From positions 146,171 to 210,170 of the forward strand of contig NZ_QNVT01000006.1 of assembly GCF_003385515.1 (NCBI RefSeq): a stretch of 64,000 nt of DNA, given 5' to 3'. Of this stretch, positions 1-8,102 are shown piece after piece. The position numbers and the translations under genes were made by a program. This stretch comes from Chryseobacterium pennae (lineage in GTDB: Bacteria > Bacteroidota > Bacteroidia > Flavobacteriales > Weeksellaceae). Position 1 is the stretch's first letter. The number at the start of each line of letters is the position of its first letter. Under the pieces are notes generated by a model. It did not search any database. It saw nothing but the letters and a program-made list of their open reading frames with translations, and had not been told where the DNA came from.

Positions 1-45
1 ATATGCAAATACAGAAAGTGAAAGTATAACAACTTTTAGTTTCAT
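1..45 (-). CDS. 5' end of a secreted protein gene, cut by the window edge
   Basis: An ATG on the minus strand at 45 opens a frame of 15 codons (MKLKVVILSLSVFAY) that runs off the left edge. A Lys-rich start followed by a hydrophobic run is a typical signal peptide. It lies 68 bp downstream of, and in line with, the HupE/UreJ-like gene, so it is probably co-transcribed. In related genomes an M1-type aminopeptidase often sits beside HupE-like and DUF6702 genes, but nothing in these 15 codons identifies it. Confidence 0.5.
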   Translation of the reverse strand, partial: MKLKVVILSLSVFAY

Positions 46-112
46 AACCGAAATGATTTAATAATGATCAAAGATAGTAATAAGCAGTTGAAATAGTGAA
101 AAATTTTCATGT

Positions 113-694
113 TTAGAAAGGAATTCTTTCCAAAGTCATTTTTAGAGATAATGCAAATACTCCGGATGAGACAAAAAGAATCCAGTCTTTTTTGTTAACC
201 TTAAAAATAGTAAGCAGAATAAACAACAGTATTAAAATAGCACCTACAATGACGATCTGTCCCAATTCCAATCCGATATTGAAGCCCAATAATGGAATTG
301 CAATGCCTTGACTTTTAGCAATCATCACTCTGGCAGTATTGGCAAAGCCCATTCCATGAACAAGTCCAAAGATCAGGGCAAGGTAGTAATTGGCCCGCAT
401 CAACGTCTGTTTCTGATTTTTCATAATAATATTATCCAGAGAGGTCAGAACAATGGTCAGGGGAATTAAAAATTCAACCCAATCAGAAGGAACCCTGAAA
501 ACATCAAGGATACTTAAAGCCAGTGTAACAGAATGTCCAATGGTAAATGCGGTGACAAGGATCAGAATCTTTTTCCAGTCACTGTAGGAATAAACAGCGA
601 TCAGGGCCAGTACAAACAGCTGATGATCTAAAGCATCAAGGGAGATAATGTGCTCCCATCCAAGGTTTAAATAAAATAGAAAATCCTGCATCAT
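113..694 (-). CDS. HupE/UreJ-like membrane protein
   Basis: A polytopic membrane protein of about 194 residues with at least five hydrophobic segments and the His/Asp-rich features of the HupE/UreJ family (the DALDHQLF stretch near the start, IGHS, and GLVHGMGFA). HupE/UreJ proteins are linked to nickel or metal transport, but members fused or adjacent to DUF6702 genes in Bacteroidota have no proven role. The frame extends upstream to an ATG at 742, but that lies behind the probable -7 element at 715-722, so the tandem ATGs at 694/691 are preferred. Divergent from the DUF6702-like gene. Confidence 0.8.
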   Translation of the reverse strand: MMQDFLFYLNLGWEHIISLDALDHQLFVLALIAVYSYSDWKKILILVTAFTIGHSVTLALSILDVFRVPSDWVEFLIPLTIVLTSLDNIIMKNQKQTLMRANYYLALIFGLVHGMGFANTARVMIAKSQGIAIPLLGFNIGLELGQIVIVGAILILLFILLTIFKVNKKDWILFVSSGVFALSLKMTLERIPF

Positions 695-711
695 AAAGTA
701 AAATATAATGC

Positions 712-738
712 GTACGAAAATAATGATTAATTTCGTAC
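712..738. promoter_or_regulatory. Palindrome with overlapping divergent promoter cores
   Basis: GTACGAAA (712-719) and TTTCGTAC (731-738) form a perfect 8-bp inverted repeat with an 11-nt spacer between two divergent genes. It contains a -7-like element on each strand, TATTTTCG on minus (722-715) and TAATTTCG on plus (728-735); each differs from TAnnTTTG at one position. The cores are only 5 bp apart, so the two promoters should exclude each other. Whether a regulator binds the palindrome is inference. Confidence 0.4.
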
Positions 739-761
739 ACATTATTTAAATGTCAGGGTTT

Positions 762-1262
762 ATGAAGAAATTATGGCTGTTTTTGCTTCCCATTGTCTTT
801 TTATTGTCTTTTACAACAGTATGGCATCCTTATCATGTAGGATCTGTGGAGATCAACTACAATTCTAAGTCTAAAACATTTGAAGTAACAGGCCGGTTTT
901 TTCTTGATGATCTGGAAAATGGTCTTGGGAAAAAGTATGGCGGAACCTTCCATTTTAATGATGATCAATATAAGGCTAAGCTCAATGAAGGATTACAAAA
1001 ATATTGTCAGGAATATTTTAAACTAAAGACCGACAGTAGATTTCTTAAGGTCAACTATATCGGATACGAGGAAGATCATGAATCTGTAAATGTCTATCTT
1101 GAATCTGAACCCGTTGCTAATCCTAAGAAAGTGGAAACAGCTGTAAGTTTCCTGTACAATCTTTTTGATGATCAGATCAATATTGTCCATATCATTGTAA
1201 ACGGAGATCGAAAGAGTGAAAAATTAACGTATCCTAACCGTTATCTGTATAAACAGTTTTAA
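762..1262 (+). CDS. DUF6702-like exported protein
   Basis: About 166 residues, starting with a signal peptide (MKKLWLFLLPIVFLLSF) followed by a periplasmic domain typical of DUF6702: HPYHVGSVEINYN, then a strand-rich region with FHFNDDQYKAKLNEGLQKY. The frame also has an ATG at 750, but the start at 762 places the signal peptide at the true N-terminus. Function unknown; the family repeatedly pairs with HupE/UreJ-like genes in Bacteroidota, as here. Its last 4 bp overlap the convergent ACP phosphodiesterase gene. Confidence 0.7.
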   Translation: MKKLWLFLLPIVFLLSFTTVWHPYHVGSVEINYNSKSKTFEVTGRFFLDDLENGLGKKYGGTFHFNDDQYKAKLNEGLQKYCQEYFKLKTDSRFLKVNYIGYEEDHESVNVYLESEPVANPKKVETAVSFLYNLFDDQINIVHIIVNGDRKSEKLTYPNRYLYKQF

Positions 1263-1852
1263 TTTTCCAACTGAATAAGAGTGTTGATTTCTTTTGCATG
1301 GGCCAAAAGATCAGGGAAAAAGTCATTATAACATTCCTGAAGGATATCTTTATGATTTAAAAAAGCTTCAAAAACAGGGATATCTTTATCCAGATATTTT
1401 GCTTTGTTCAATACATTTTGGATACTGAATTTAATGCCCCAGTCTTCACGGTAATTGTAAAGCCAGTCGTCATGTTCCATTTTGGCCAACATTATTTTGA
1501 AACTGTCAGGTAACCATTCTTCATTAGCATTTAAAACTCTGTACACCCGCTGAGAATGAGCCTTCCATTCCGTCAGGGAATTTAAAGAAAGATCATTGGC
1601 TACAAAATAATCCATAGAAACATCTACAAATGCTCCGGCGTAGAGTCTTACCAAAGGAGCAAAAACTTTTTTAGCTTCATGAATGGCAGGGTGGGAGTCT
1701 GTGAAAGTATCAATGGCGCGGTGTAAAGTAATTCCATCCTGAATGTCTTTTGGAAAAGAAAAACGATCCCTGTTTCGGATAAAGTCTTCCAAAAACTGGC
1801 CGACAATTTGTCCGTCAGTGAAAGTGAGAAAAGAATGAGCCAGATAATTCAT
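1259..1852 (-). CDS. Acyl carrier protein phosphodiesterase (AcpH-like)
   Basis: 197 residues matching the ACP phosphodiesterase family (DUF479), which removes 4'-phosphopantetheine from acyl carrier protein in the cytoplasm. Diagnostic stretches are the start MNYLAHSFL, the VGQFLEDFIR segment, LHRAIDTFTDSHP with the metal-binding His/Asp, and FVDVSMDYFVANDL. Length fits the family. It overlaps the stop of the VanW-like gene's neighbour frame at 1849-1852 (ATGA), so it is the last gene of a methyltransferase-VanW-AcpH unit. Confidence 0.85.
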   Translation of the reverse strand: MNYLAHSFLTFTDGQIVGQFLEDFIRNRDRFSFPKDIQDGITLHRAIDTFTDSHPAIHEAKKVFAPLVRLYAGAFVDVSMDYFVANDLSLNSLTEWKAHSQRVYRVLNANEEWLPDSFKIMLAKMEHDDWLYNYREDWGIKFSIQNVLNKAKYLDKDIPVFEAFLNHKDILQECYNDFFPDLLAHAKEINTLIQLEN

Positions 1853-2556
1853 AAACGAATATAAAAATTTTTAAACAAAGTTTTACTATTGCTTACCGTT
1901 TCTACCCAAACTCCTTTTTCAATTTCAAGATATTTAAACTCAATGTCGTTTAAGATAACCTCTTCCGGAGAAACCAGGCTGAGCTGAAGTTCATCATCAT
2001 TAATAAGACATTTAAACTGTACCGGAAACGAAAATAGATTCTGAATCTGCAGATCTTTGTAACCATAAACAACTGTACAGTCTGAACCTAATGGTGTAAA
2101 ACGTTCGTCGTCCTTGTAAATATCTATCGAATGTGGATATCGTTCCAGAACTTTCAATCCGGATTGAAGCGCCAGATAATATAAAATAGAAGAGAACTGA
2201 CAGATCCCGCCACCAAAATCACTTGAAATAGTATTGTTGATGAGGTTTCTTCCTTCCTTAAAATTATTTTTTTCGCTAGGTTTTCCAATCATTTTCCAGA
2301 AAGAAAATACTTCACCGGGATGGAGAATGAGGTTGTTGATTTTATCACCTACAACTTTTAAATTGTGAATTTTATTCTGATGAAAAGCCCCGCTTTTAAT
2401 AATTTGCTGGAAGCTGACAGTATATTCTCCAATATTTTCTGAACGATATTCTTTAGGATAAGCATAATTGCTTTTTCGTTCATTAAAATACCGCTGCAAA
2501 AGTTTCATCTGCAGTTTCCATGAATGAGGGAGCCAGTTTTTCAGTTGCTGTTTCAT
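1849..2556 (-). CDS. VanW family protein
   Basis: About 235 residues with the VanW-domain core: HPGEVFSFWKMIGKP, then GGGICQFSSILYYLALQSGLKVLERYPHS as split blocks. The VanW domain is found beside vancomycin-resistance genes and in many unlinked proteins; its biochemical function is unknown. Start choice: the ATG at 2556 shares an ATGA with the methyltransferase stop (2553-2556), a typical translational-coupling overlap, whereas the frame's longer start at 2613 would overlap by 61 bp. Co-transcribed with its neighbours on both sides. Confidence 0.8.
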   Translation of the reverse strand: MKQQLKNWLPHSWKLQMKLLQRYFNERKSNYAYPKEYRSENIGEYTVSFQQIIKSGAFHQNKIHNLKVVGDKINNLILHPGEVFSFWKMIGKPSEKNNFKEGRNLINNTISSDFGGGICQFSSILYYLALQSGLKVLERYPHSIDIYKDDERFTPLGSDCTVVYGYKDLQIQNLFSFPVQFKCLINDDELQLSLVSPEEVILNDIEFKYLEIEKGVWVETVSNSKTLFKNFYIRL

Positions 2557-3224
2557 CTCTTTTCCAAAATGGTAATATGATAGGAAGCCCAGTTTTTCAG
2601 AAAGGAGCGGCAAAGAAAATTATCCAGTGGAAGAAAGAATCTTCTGATTGTTTTCGGCACTCTGTGAATCGGAAAAAATAACACTCCGGTTGTATTGATA
2701 ACTTTCCATTGATCTTTTGAAAGCGCTGCAATATCTGAAACTGAAAAGCTGTTTCCGGCATGCCAGTCCTTTTGTGGAGAAACGGATTTTTTTCTGCTTT
2801 TTACAGGATAATCGAAAATAAGATTTCCATTCTTGTTTAATTTCTGATAACATTCGTTTAAAAATGCTTTCGTCTCTTCCCGGTTCTGATGCATGATGAC
2901 ATGAAAGCAGAAAATACAGTCGAATTCCTCATGAAAAGGGATGTCTGAAATTTCACCCGCTTTCAGAATTTTTTCACGATATTTCTGACGGGCGACATCC
3001 AGCATATTTTCACTGAAATCTGTTCCATGGGTAGCAAAATTTAACAAGCGACCTGTTCCGCATCCGAGATCCAGAACCTTTGTATATTTTTTGCCCCGGA
3101 AAAAAGAGGTTAAAAAAGACCTTTCCTGTTGGTCAATGTATTGTCCGTAAGAGTTCCCGAAGCGGTTCTCATCATAGGATTCTGCGAGGTTGCTGTAATA
3201 TTCAAGAATACTAGTTTTCATCAT
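2553..3224 (-). CDS. Class I SAM-dependent methyltransferase
   Basis: 223 residues. Motif I (VLDLGCGTGRLL, residues about 50-61) binds S-adenosylmethionine; the acidic loop follows at GTDFSENMLDVA, and a motif like DCIFCFHVIMHQ marks the end of strand 4. This is a generic Methyltransf_11/25-type enzyme; the substrate cannot be inferred. First gene of a three-gene unit with the VanW-like and ACP phosphodiesterase genes. Two consecutive ATGs (3224, 3221) are possible starts. Confidence 0.8.
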   Translation of the reverse strand: MMKTSILEYYSNLAESYDENRFGNSYGQYIDQQERSFLTSFFRGKKYTKVLDLGCGTGRLLNFATHGTDFSENMLDVARQKYREKILKAGEISDIPFHEEFDCIFCFHVIMHQNREETKAFLNECYQKLNKNGNLIFDYPVKSRKKSVSPQKDWHAGNSFSVSDIAALSKDQWKVINTTGVLFFPIHRVPKTIRRFFLPLDNFLCRSFLKNWASYHITILEKR

Positions 3225-3307
3225 TTGAAAAATCTTTTGTTAAGATCTTTAATTTTATTGACTTCTACAATATTTTTTCCGGCATAATGAATTTTTTACA
3301 GCTCAGA

Positions 3308-3457
3308 CTAATTGGATTGTTCTTTTCTGAATTCAGAAGGTGTCATCCCTGTCATTTTCTTAAAAATGGTATTAAAAGCTGTTTTTGAATTGAAACCGGA
3401 CTCAAATGCAATTCCTATCCTGTTTCTTCTTGCCATTATATTTTTAAAGGCAACTCT
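3308..3457 (-). pseudogene. Remnant of an AraC-family regulator (C-terminal HTH only)
   Basis: On the minus strand the frame closed by TAG at 3310-3308 reads the end of an AraC-type helix-turn-helix: IGIAFESGFNSKTAFN, then TIFKKMTGMTPSEFRK. An in-frame TAA at 3460-3458 cuts it off after about 49 codons, and no start or N-terminal half is present. A different frame just upstream (about 3520-3447) is open for 20-odd codons before a TAA, so frameshift decay is likely. Read as a degraded gene rather than a functional small protein. Confidence 0.65.
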
Positions 3458-3658
3458 TTAGTTCAGAGATGTCTTTTTCTTCACCTAAAATCAACGCATT
3501 AGTCATTTGATTTCTAATGTAATTATTTATTGGGGGTTAAGATAAATTCGGATTCAGCTATGGTATGTTAATATAAAGTTTTCAATGTTTGTGCTTGGTG
3601 ATTCTTTCTTAAGATCAAAGATAGTATGTTTTTATTTTTTTTAATAAATGTTTGTATA

Positions 3659-3698
3659 TTGTTTACTTTTATGTAAATAAACTATTATAATATTTTTG
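3659..3698 (+). promoter_or_regulatory. Promoter and possible operator of the sugar kinase-transporter genes
   Basis: TATTTTTG at 3691-3698 fits the Bacteroidota -7 consensus TAnnTTTG and lies 61 bp before the kinase ATG. Just upstream, TTGTTTAC (3659-3666) and GTAAATAA (3673-3680) form an inverted repeat with 7 of 8 pairs and a 6-nt spacer. It may be an operator for the GntR-type regulator encoded downstream, but its arms differ from the palindrome at that regulator's own promoter. No clear -33 TTG at the usual spacing. Confidence 0.4.
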
Positions 3699-3759
3699 TG
3701 TATTGATAATAATAATTTTACATTTGAAAACAAATTATAAATCATTCAGTAAAAATACA

Positions 3760-5127
3760 ATGGAAACAAAATCTTACATAATAGGTGTTGATTTCGGAAC
3801 TACATCACTGTCGGTTGTGCTTGTCAAAACTGATGACTGGCAAATAGAAAGAGTAATCAACAGAGAAACGAATGCCTATATCGAGTCTAGTAATACCTTG
3901 GTGAAAGAACAGTCGATCAAAATACTGGTAGATTCTTTCAATAGTGTAATGGAAGAAATTAACTCATTACCTAATATTCATATAGCAGCCTATGGTTTTA
4001 CAGGGCAGATGCATGGCATTGTTGGGCTAGACAAGAATAATAATGCGGTGACCAATCTGGTAACTTGGGAAGATCGAAGTGGAGAAACTGTAATGGATAA
4101 TGCTACTAAAATGATTGATACTATTAAGACATTAGCAGGTGACGACACTATTTCTTGCGGTTACGGTATTGTTACCTTGTATAAATGGCTGGTTGTAGAA
4201 AAAAGAACAGACATTTCTAGCTTTTGTACGATTGCGGACTATTTTGTAGGGCTGATTACACACAAAATAGCAATGAGCCCGTCGATGGCTCATAGTATTG
4301 GTTTATTTGATATCTCCACGAATACATGGAATCGCAGATCTATTGAGAAATTGGGCTTAGACTATCAGTTATTTCCTTTGGTAGTCAGTGAATCGAGTTT
4401 GTTGGGTTATGCGGGCGATGTGCCAGTGTTTTCCGCAATTGGAGATAACCAAGCCAGCTTTATGGGGGCTGTTTCGGGAACAAAAAAATCAATGGTACTG
4501 AATGTTGGTACAGGGACTCAAATTTCGGTTCTACTTGAGAAAGGGGAAGTTAATAAGTACAATGGATACATAGATGGAGTGGCTACCCAGCTACGTCCTT
4601 ACGATAACGATTATTATTTGATGGCCACCAGTTTTATCAACGGTGGGGCAACCTATAGATCGCTCTTTAATTTTATGAAAGAGATAGCAGTCTCTTTATT
4701 TAATCTTGAAAATATAGATGAGAATCAGTTGTGGAGCAATATGGAAAAGAGTGCAGGGTTCAGTATAGAGGAAGGTGATCCGTTAAAAGTTCTTCCTTTG
4801 CTGTCATACGAACGTAATGATTTTGGAAAAAACGGGGAAATAACAAATATAACTTCTGAAAATTTTCATCCAGGCAATTTGATTGCGGGATTCCTGAAGG
4901 GGCTTTCAGAAAATTATAAATCAGCCTTAAATCCTAACATACTAGAGAAGACAGATTTTATTTACGGAGGCGGAAACGGATTGAAAAAAAACAAAGTATT
5001 TGTTCAGATTCTGGAACAAACCTTTGGAAAGCCAATATACTTAACGTCTTATGATGAAGAAGCGGCGGTGGGTGCTGCAATGAATGCTGCTAAAGCAATA
5101 CAAATTGAACAAATCCAAAAAATCTGA
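3760..5127 (+). CDS. FGGY-family carbohydrate kinase, sedoheptulokinase-like
   Basis: 455 residues from the ATG at 3760; the upstream frame to 3703 spans the promoter and is not used. The N-terminal FGGY lobe has the ATP-phosphate loop GVDFGTTSLSVV (residues 9-20) and GQMHGIVGL; the C-terminal lobe has AIGDNQASFMGA, NVGTGTQ and GGGNGLKKN. These are hallmarks of sugar kinases that phosphorylate a ketose or polyol with ATP. Details such as MHGIVG and MVLNVGTGTQIS resemble sedoheptulokinases more than xylulokinases, but substrate is uncertain. An MFS transporter follows after 38 bp and a sugar-type regulator after that, so the three probably form one catabolic module. Confidence 0.8.
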   Translation: METKSYIIGVDFGTTSLSVVLVKTDDWQIERVINRETNAYIESSNTLVKEQSIKILVDSFNSVMEEINSLPNIHIAAYGFTGQMHGIVGLDKNNNAVTNLVTWEDRSGETVMDNATKMIDTIKTLAGDDTISCGYGIVTLYKWLVVEKRTDISSFCTIADYFVGLITHKIAMSPSMAHSIGLFDISTNTWNRRSIEKLGLDYQLFPLVVSESSLLGYAGDVPVFSAIGDNQASFMGAVSGTKKSMVLNVGTGTQISVLLEKGEVNKYNGYIDGVATQLRPYDNDYYLMATSFINGGATYRSLFNFMKEIAVSLFNLENIDENQLWSNMEKSAGFSIEEGDPLKVLPLLSYERNDFGKNGEITNITSENFHPGNLIAGFLKGLSENYKSALNPNILEKTDFIYGGGNGLKKNKVFVQILEQTFGKPIYLTSYDEEAAVGAAMNAAKAIQIEQIQKI

Positions 5128-5165
5128 TAAACTTAAATAAGGAATTAACCAAAATATAAACCAAC

Positions 5166-6311
5166 ATGATGAAAATTTTAAAATTACCGAATTCGATTGC
5201 TGTAATGTTCTCCTTTTTTGTTATGGGATATGTAGATTTGGTAGGCATTGCAACAAATAACATAAAGATAGATTTTGGACTGACGGATACCATTGCCAAC
5301 TTACTGCCATCGATGGTCTTTCTCTGGTTTCTCGTCTTTTCGGTTCCTACTGGAATAATGATGAATAAGATTGGACGCAAAAAAACAGTGTTATTAAGTC
5401 TTGCCGTAACGTTTCTGGCGGTGATTACTCCTTTGATTGGATATAGTTTTCCGATTATGCTCATCTCTTTTGCATTGCTTGGAATTGGTAATACCTTAAT
5501 GCAGGTTTCATTAAATCCTTTGGTAACCAATATTATAAAAGGAGAAAAACTAGCCAGTGCTTTAACTTTCGGCCAGTTCATAAAAGCTATCGCCTCTTTC
5601 CTGGCGCCTATAATTTCCAGTTGGGCTGCAATCAATTTTGGAAATTGGAGATTACTATTTCCTATGTTTGCAACAATTTCATTAATCTCTTTTGTCTTGC
5701 TCTATTTTACCTCAATAGAGGAAAAATCCGGTGAAGACAAAATGTCATCGTTCAAAGATTGTTTGGGGCTTCTGGCCGATAAGACTATTTTGATGCTATT
5801 TATTGGGATACTAGTACATGTGGGCATTGACGTTGGTGTCAATATCACTGCGCCGAAACTCTTGATGGAGCGTGTGGGCATGAATCTACAGGACGCTAGC
5901 TACGGAATAGTTTTGTACTTTATCTCCAGAACGATAGGAACGTTTTCAGGTACTTTTATCCTGTCGTTGATTCCTTCTCGAGTATTCTTTATGGTTAGTG
6001 CCCTTCTGATGGTAGTGGGAGTAATGGGGCTTTTTTTTGCTGAAACAGGAATGCTGCTCTATATCTGTATTGTCCTACTCGGAATAGGTAATTCGAATGT
6101 CTTTTCTATCATCTTTTCGACTGCAATGCAATTAATACCTTCCCGAAATAATGAAATATCGGGCCTGATGATCATGGGTATATCAGGAGGGGCTATTTTT
6201 CCCTTCTTTATGGGGATTCTATCCGATTCTCTGAAAAGTCAGCAAGGAGCCGTCATCATATTGCTTTTTTGCATAATCTATCTATTATCTATCTGTCGGA
6301 AAATTAAATAA
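5166..6311 (+). CDS. MFS transporter, probably sugar uptake
   Basis: About 381 residues with 11-12 hydrophobic segments and the major facilitator loop-2/3 motif (GIMMNKIGRKKTVL). Repeated GIGN motifs (LLGIGNTLMQVSLNPL; VLLGIGNSNVF) and the overall plan resemble the FucP/GluP sugar:H+ symporter branch. Inner membrane. Directly follows a sugar kinase gene in the same orientation, so it most likely imports that kinase's substrate. Two ATGs, 5166 and 5169, are equivalent starts. Confidence 0.8.
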   Translation: MMKILKLPNSIAVMFSFFVMGYVDLVGIATNNIKIDFGLTDTIANLLPSMVFLWFLVFSVPTGIMMNKIGRKKTVLLSLAVTFLAVITPLIGYSFPIMLISFALLGIGNTLMQVSLNPLVTNIIKGEKLASALTFGQFIKAIASFLAPIISSWAAINFGNWRLLFPMFATISLISFVLLYFTSIEEKSGEDKMSSFKDCLGLLADKTILMLFIGILVHVGIDVGVNITAPKLLMERVGMNLQDASYGIVLYFISRTIGTFSGTFILSLIPSRVFFMVSALLMVVGVMGLFFAETGMLLYICIVLLGIGNSNVFSIIFSTAMQLIPSRNNEISGLMIMGISGGAIFPFFMGILSDSLKSQQGAVIILLFCIIYLLSICRKIK

Positions 6312-6736
6312 CCTAGGTTCGGTGGGATAAGAGAAATAGAATCGAGAAGGTTGAAAGCCTGCAGTTACCATTGGGTGGATGATTCCGCAAGTCATCAAAA
6401 AAATCCGGTTTTTTACCACCAATACACGAATAAAAGGTGCTGGAATTGAAACATAAATGACGAAGAATATCCAAGGTCGTTGCCATTCCAGAGGAACCCC
6501 AGTTTAGTCAAGAAATAAAATAGCAAGCAATTGGAAATCAAATATTTTTGAATATTTCTTAATCCAAGCTGAGGTTAAATAATGACATTTTTTCCTAAAC
6601 ACATATTACTCTTTCCATTTGATTTTAATGGAAAGAATGTAATCTTGCACACTCCAAAATATAGAATAAAGGTTTATTTTCCATTTAGTCAATGGGGTAT
6701 TTTCAATGTGAGATACAAAACAGTTAATATATTTTT
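6312..6736. other. Intergenic region between the transporter and the regulator
   Basis: About 425 bp with no convincing gene. The only long frame (6582-6785 plus) runs across the regulator's promoter and start, with no family resemblance. There is a short GGTTTTTTACC-like A/T-rich segment near 6408-6420 but no clear terminator hairpin. The gap shows the regulator is transcribed separately from the kinase and transporter. Confidence 0.4.
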
Positions 6737-6759
6737 TATATTTGCATATCGCATGCAAA
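6737..6759 (+). promoter_or_regulatory. Promoter with overlapping palindromic operator, GntR-type regulator gene
   Basis: TATATTTG at 6737-6744 is a perfect TAnnTTTG -7 element, 31 bp before the regulator's ATG. Overlapping it is a perfect inverted repeat, TTTGCAT (6741-6747) and ATGCAAA (6753-6759), with a 5-nt spacer. A regulator bound here would block RNA polymerase, so negative autoregulation is likely. The -33 element is not obvious. Confidence 0.6.
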
Positions 6760-6775
6760 ATATGATCAAACTTCT

Positions 6776-7870
6776 ATGGATATAAAAAGAAACTATAAAT
6801 CTATACTTGATTTATTACTTGCGGAGATAAAAAGCGGTAATTTTCCGTTTGATTCTTTGCTCCCCACAGAAGAAGAATTAGCTTTAAAGTATGGAGTGTC
6901 CCGGCCAACAATCACCAAGGTTTATAATACATTGCAGGATGAAAACTATATTGTCAAAAAAAAAGGTGTGGGAAGCCGCGTTATTTTCACGAATAAAAAT
7001 CACCATACGTTTGGATTATTGTTACCGGGAGCAGGAGAATCTGAAATATTTTCGATAATAAATAATAGAATTCTGGAGCGTTCTCTACATGGCGAATTCG
7101 AGTGCCTTTGGGATGGTACAACAGCTGGAAACGCCGAAACTAGGAAAGAATTAATTGAAATATATACGGAGAATTATATTTCAAAAAAGGTAGATGGTGT
7201 ATTTTTTGCTCCATTGGAAAGAATATCGAATGCAGATAATATTAATAAAAATATTTGCGATAAATTTACCCGTGCAGGTATACCACTGATACTTATTGAC
7301 AGAGATATTGTGGAATTTCCAGCCAGAAGTATCCATGACCTTGTATCTCTTGATAATTTTAATGCTGGTTACGCGATGGCTGAACACCTCTTGGATTCAA
7401 ACTGTACCGAAATCAATTTTTTATACAGGAAGAACTCTGCTTTTTCTATAACACTTCGTCGTCTTGGTGTGGCGGCGGCGGTACACAAACGAGGATTCGT
7501 ATTTAATAATGATAATGTGTATTGTGGAGATCCTGAGGAAGTTGATTTTGTTCGGAAAATTAAATTCAAATCTGGACATGCTGGCATTATATGCGCAAAT
7601 GACTCCACAGCAGCAATGTTGATGTCGACCATGGATTCTCTTGATATTAAAATTTCCAAAAATGTCCTAATATGTGGATTTGATGATATGAAATACGCAA
7701 ATTATCTGAAATACCCTCTTACATCTTATAATCAGCCCTGTACAGATATTGCTGATGTTGCTGTTGAGATGATGTTCAGACGTATTAAAAATAAAGATAT
7801 GAAGTCCAATCATTTAAGTCTGATTGGACAAATTATTCCGCGTAAATCTACCATTTTTGAGAAAAAATAA
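6776..7870 (+). CDS. GntR-family transcriptional regulator with LacI-type sugar-binding domain
   Basis: 364 residues. Residues about 1-70 are a GntR winged helix (LPTEEELALKYGVSRPTITK, then VYNTLQDENYIVKKKGVGSR). Residues about 75-360 are a periplasmic-binding-protein-like effector domain as in LacI/AraR (GLLLPG, DGVFFAPLE, PLILIDRD, GIICANDSTA, ICGFDDMKYANYLKYPLTS). This AraR-like layout is typical of sugar-responsive repressors, so it probably controls the kinase and transporter genes upstream. Its own promoter has a palindrome over the -7 box. Confidence 0.85.
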   Translation: MDIKRNYKSILDLLLAEIKSGNFPFDSLLPTEEELALKYGVSRPTITKVYNTLQDENYIVKKKGVGSRVIFTNKNHHTFGLLLPGAGESEIFSIINNRILERSLHGEFECLWDGTTAGNAETRKELIEIYTENYISKKVDGVFFAPLERISNADNINKNICDKFTRAGIPLILIDRDIVEFPARSIHDLVSLDNFNAGYAMAEHLLDSNCTEINFLYRKNSAFSITLRRLGVAAAVHKRGFVFNNDNVYCGDPEEVDFVRKIKFKSGHAGIICANDSTAAMLMSTMDSLDIKISKNVLICGFDDMKYANYLKYPLTSYNQPCTDIADVAVEMMFRRIKNKDMKSNHLSLIGQIIPRKSTIFEKK

Positions 7871-8102
7871 TACTTAAAAGACAATGACAACCTGTGGAAA
7901 TATTTTCAACTGTAATATATTTGTTACTAATATTTTTTACAGTGAAGTCATCTTGATTTTCCGTTTTGAGATTTTCCAAGAACAATTGCCAATAAAAGCT
8001 AAATAACTGAAGCCTATCCAACTGTGCATCTGTTCTTTCTATGGTATATCGCTCATTATATAGCGACTTATCGAATGTTTTCGAGCCACATTTTTTATTT
8101 TT

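Noticed and set aside
712..742. HupE/UreJ-like start codon at 742
   Set aside because: It lies upstream of the probable -7 element, and the shorter start preserves the conserved N-terminus.
2620..2853. 77-codon minus-strand frame inside the methyltransferase gene
   Set aside because: Overlaps the coding methyltransferase in another frame without its own signals.
5090..5635. 181-codon frame antisense to the MFS transporter
   Set aside because: Shadow of the strongly supported transporter gene.
6582..6785. 67-codon frame on the plus strand
   Set aside because: It runs across the regulator's promoter, operator and start codon and has no family resemblance.
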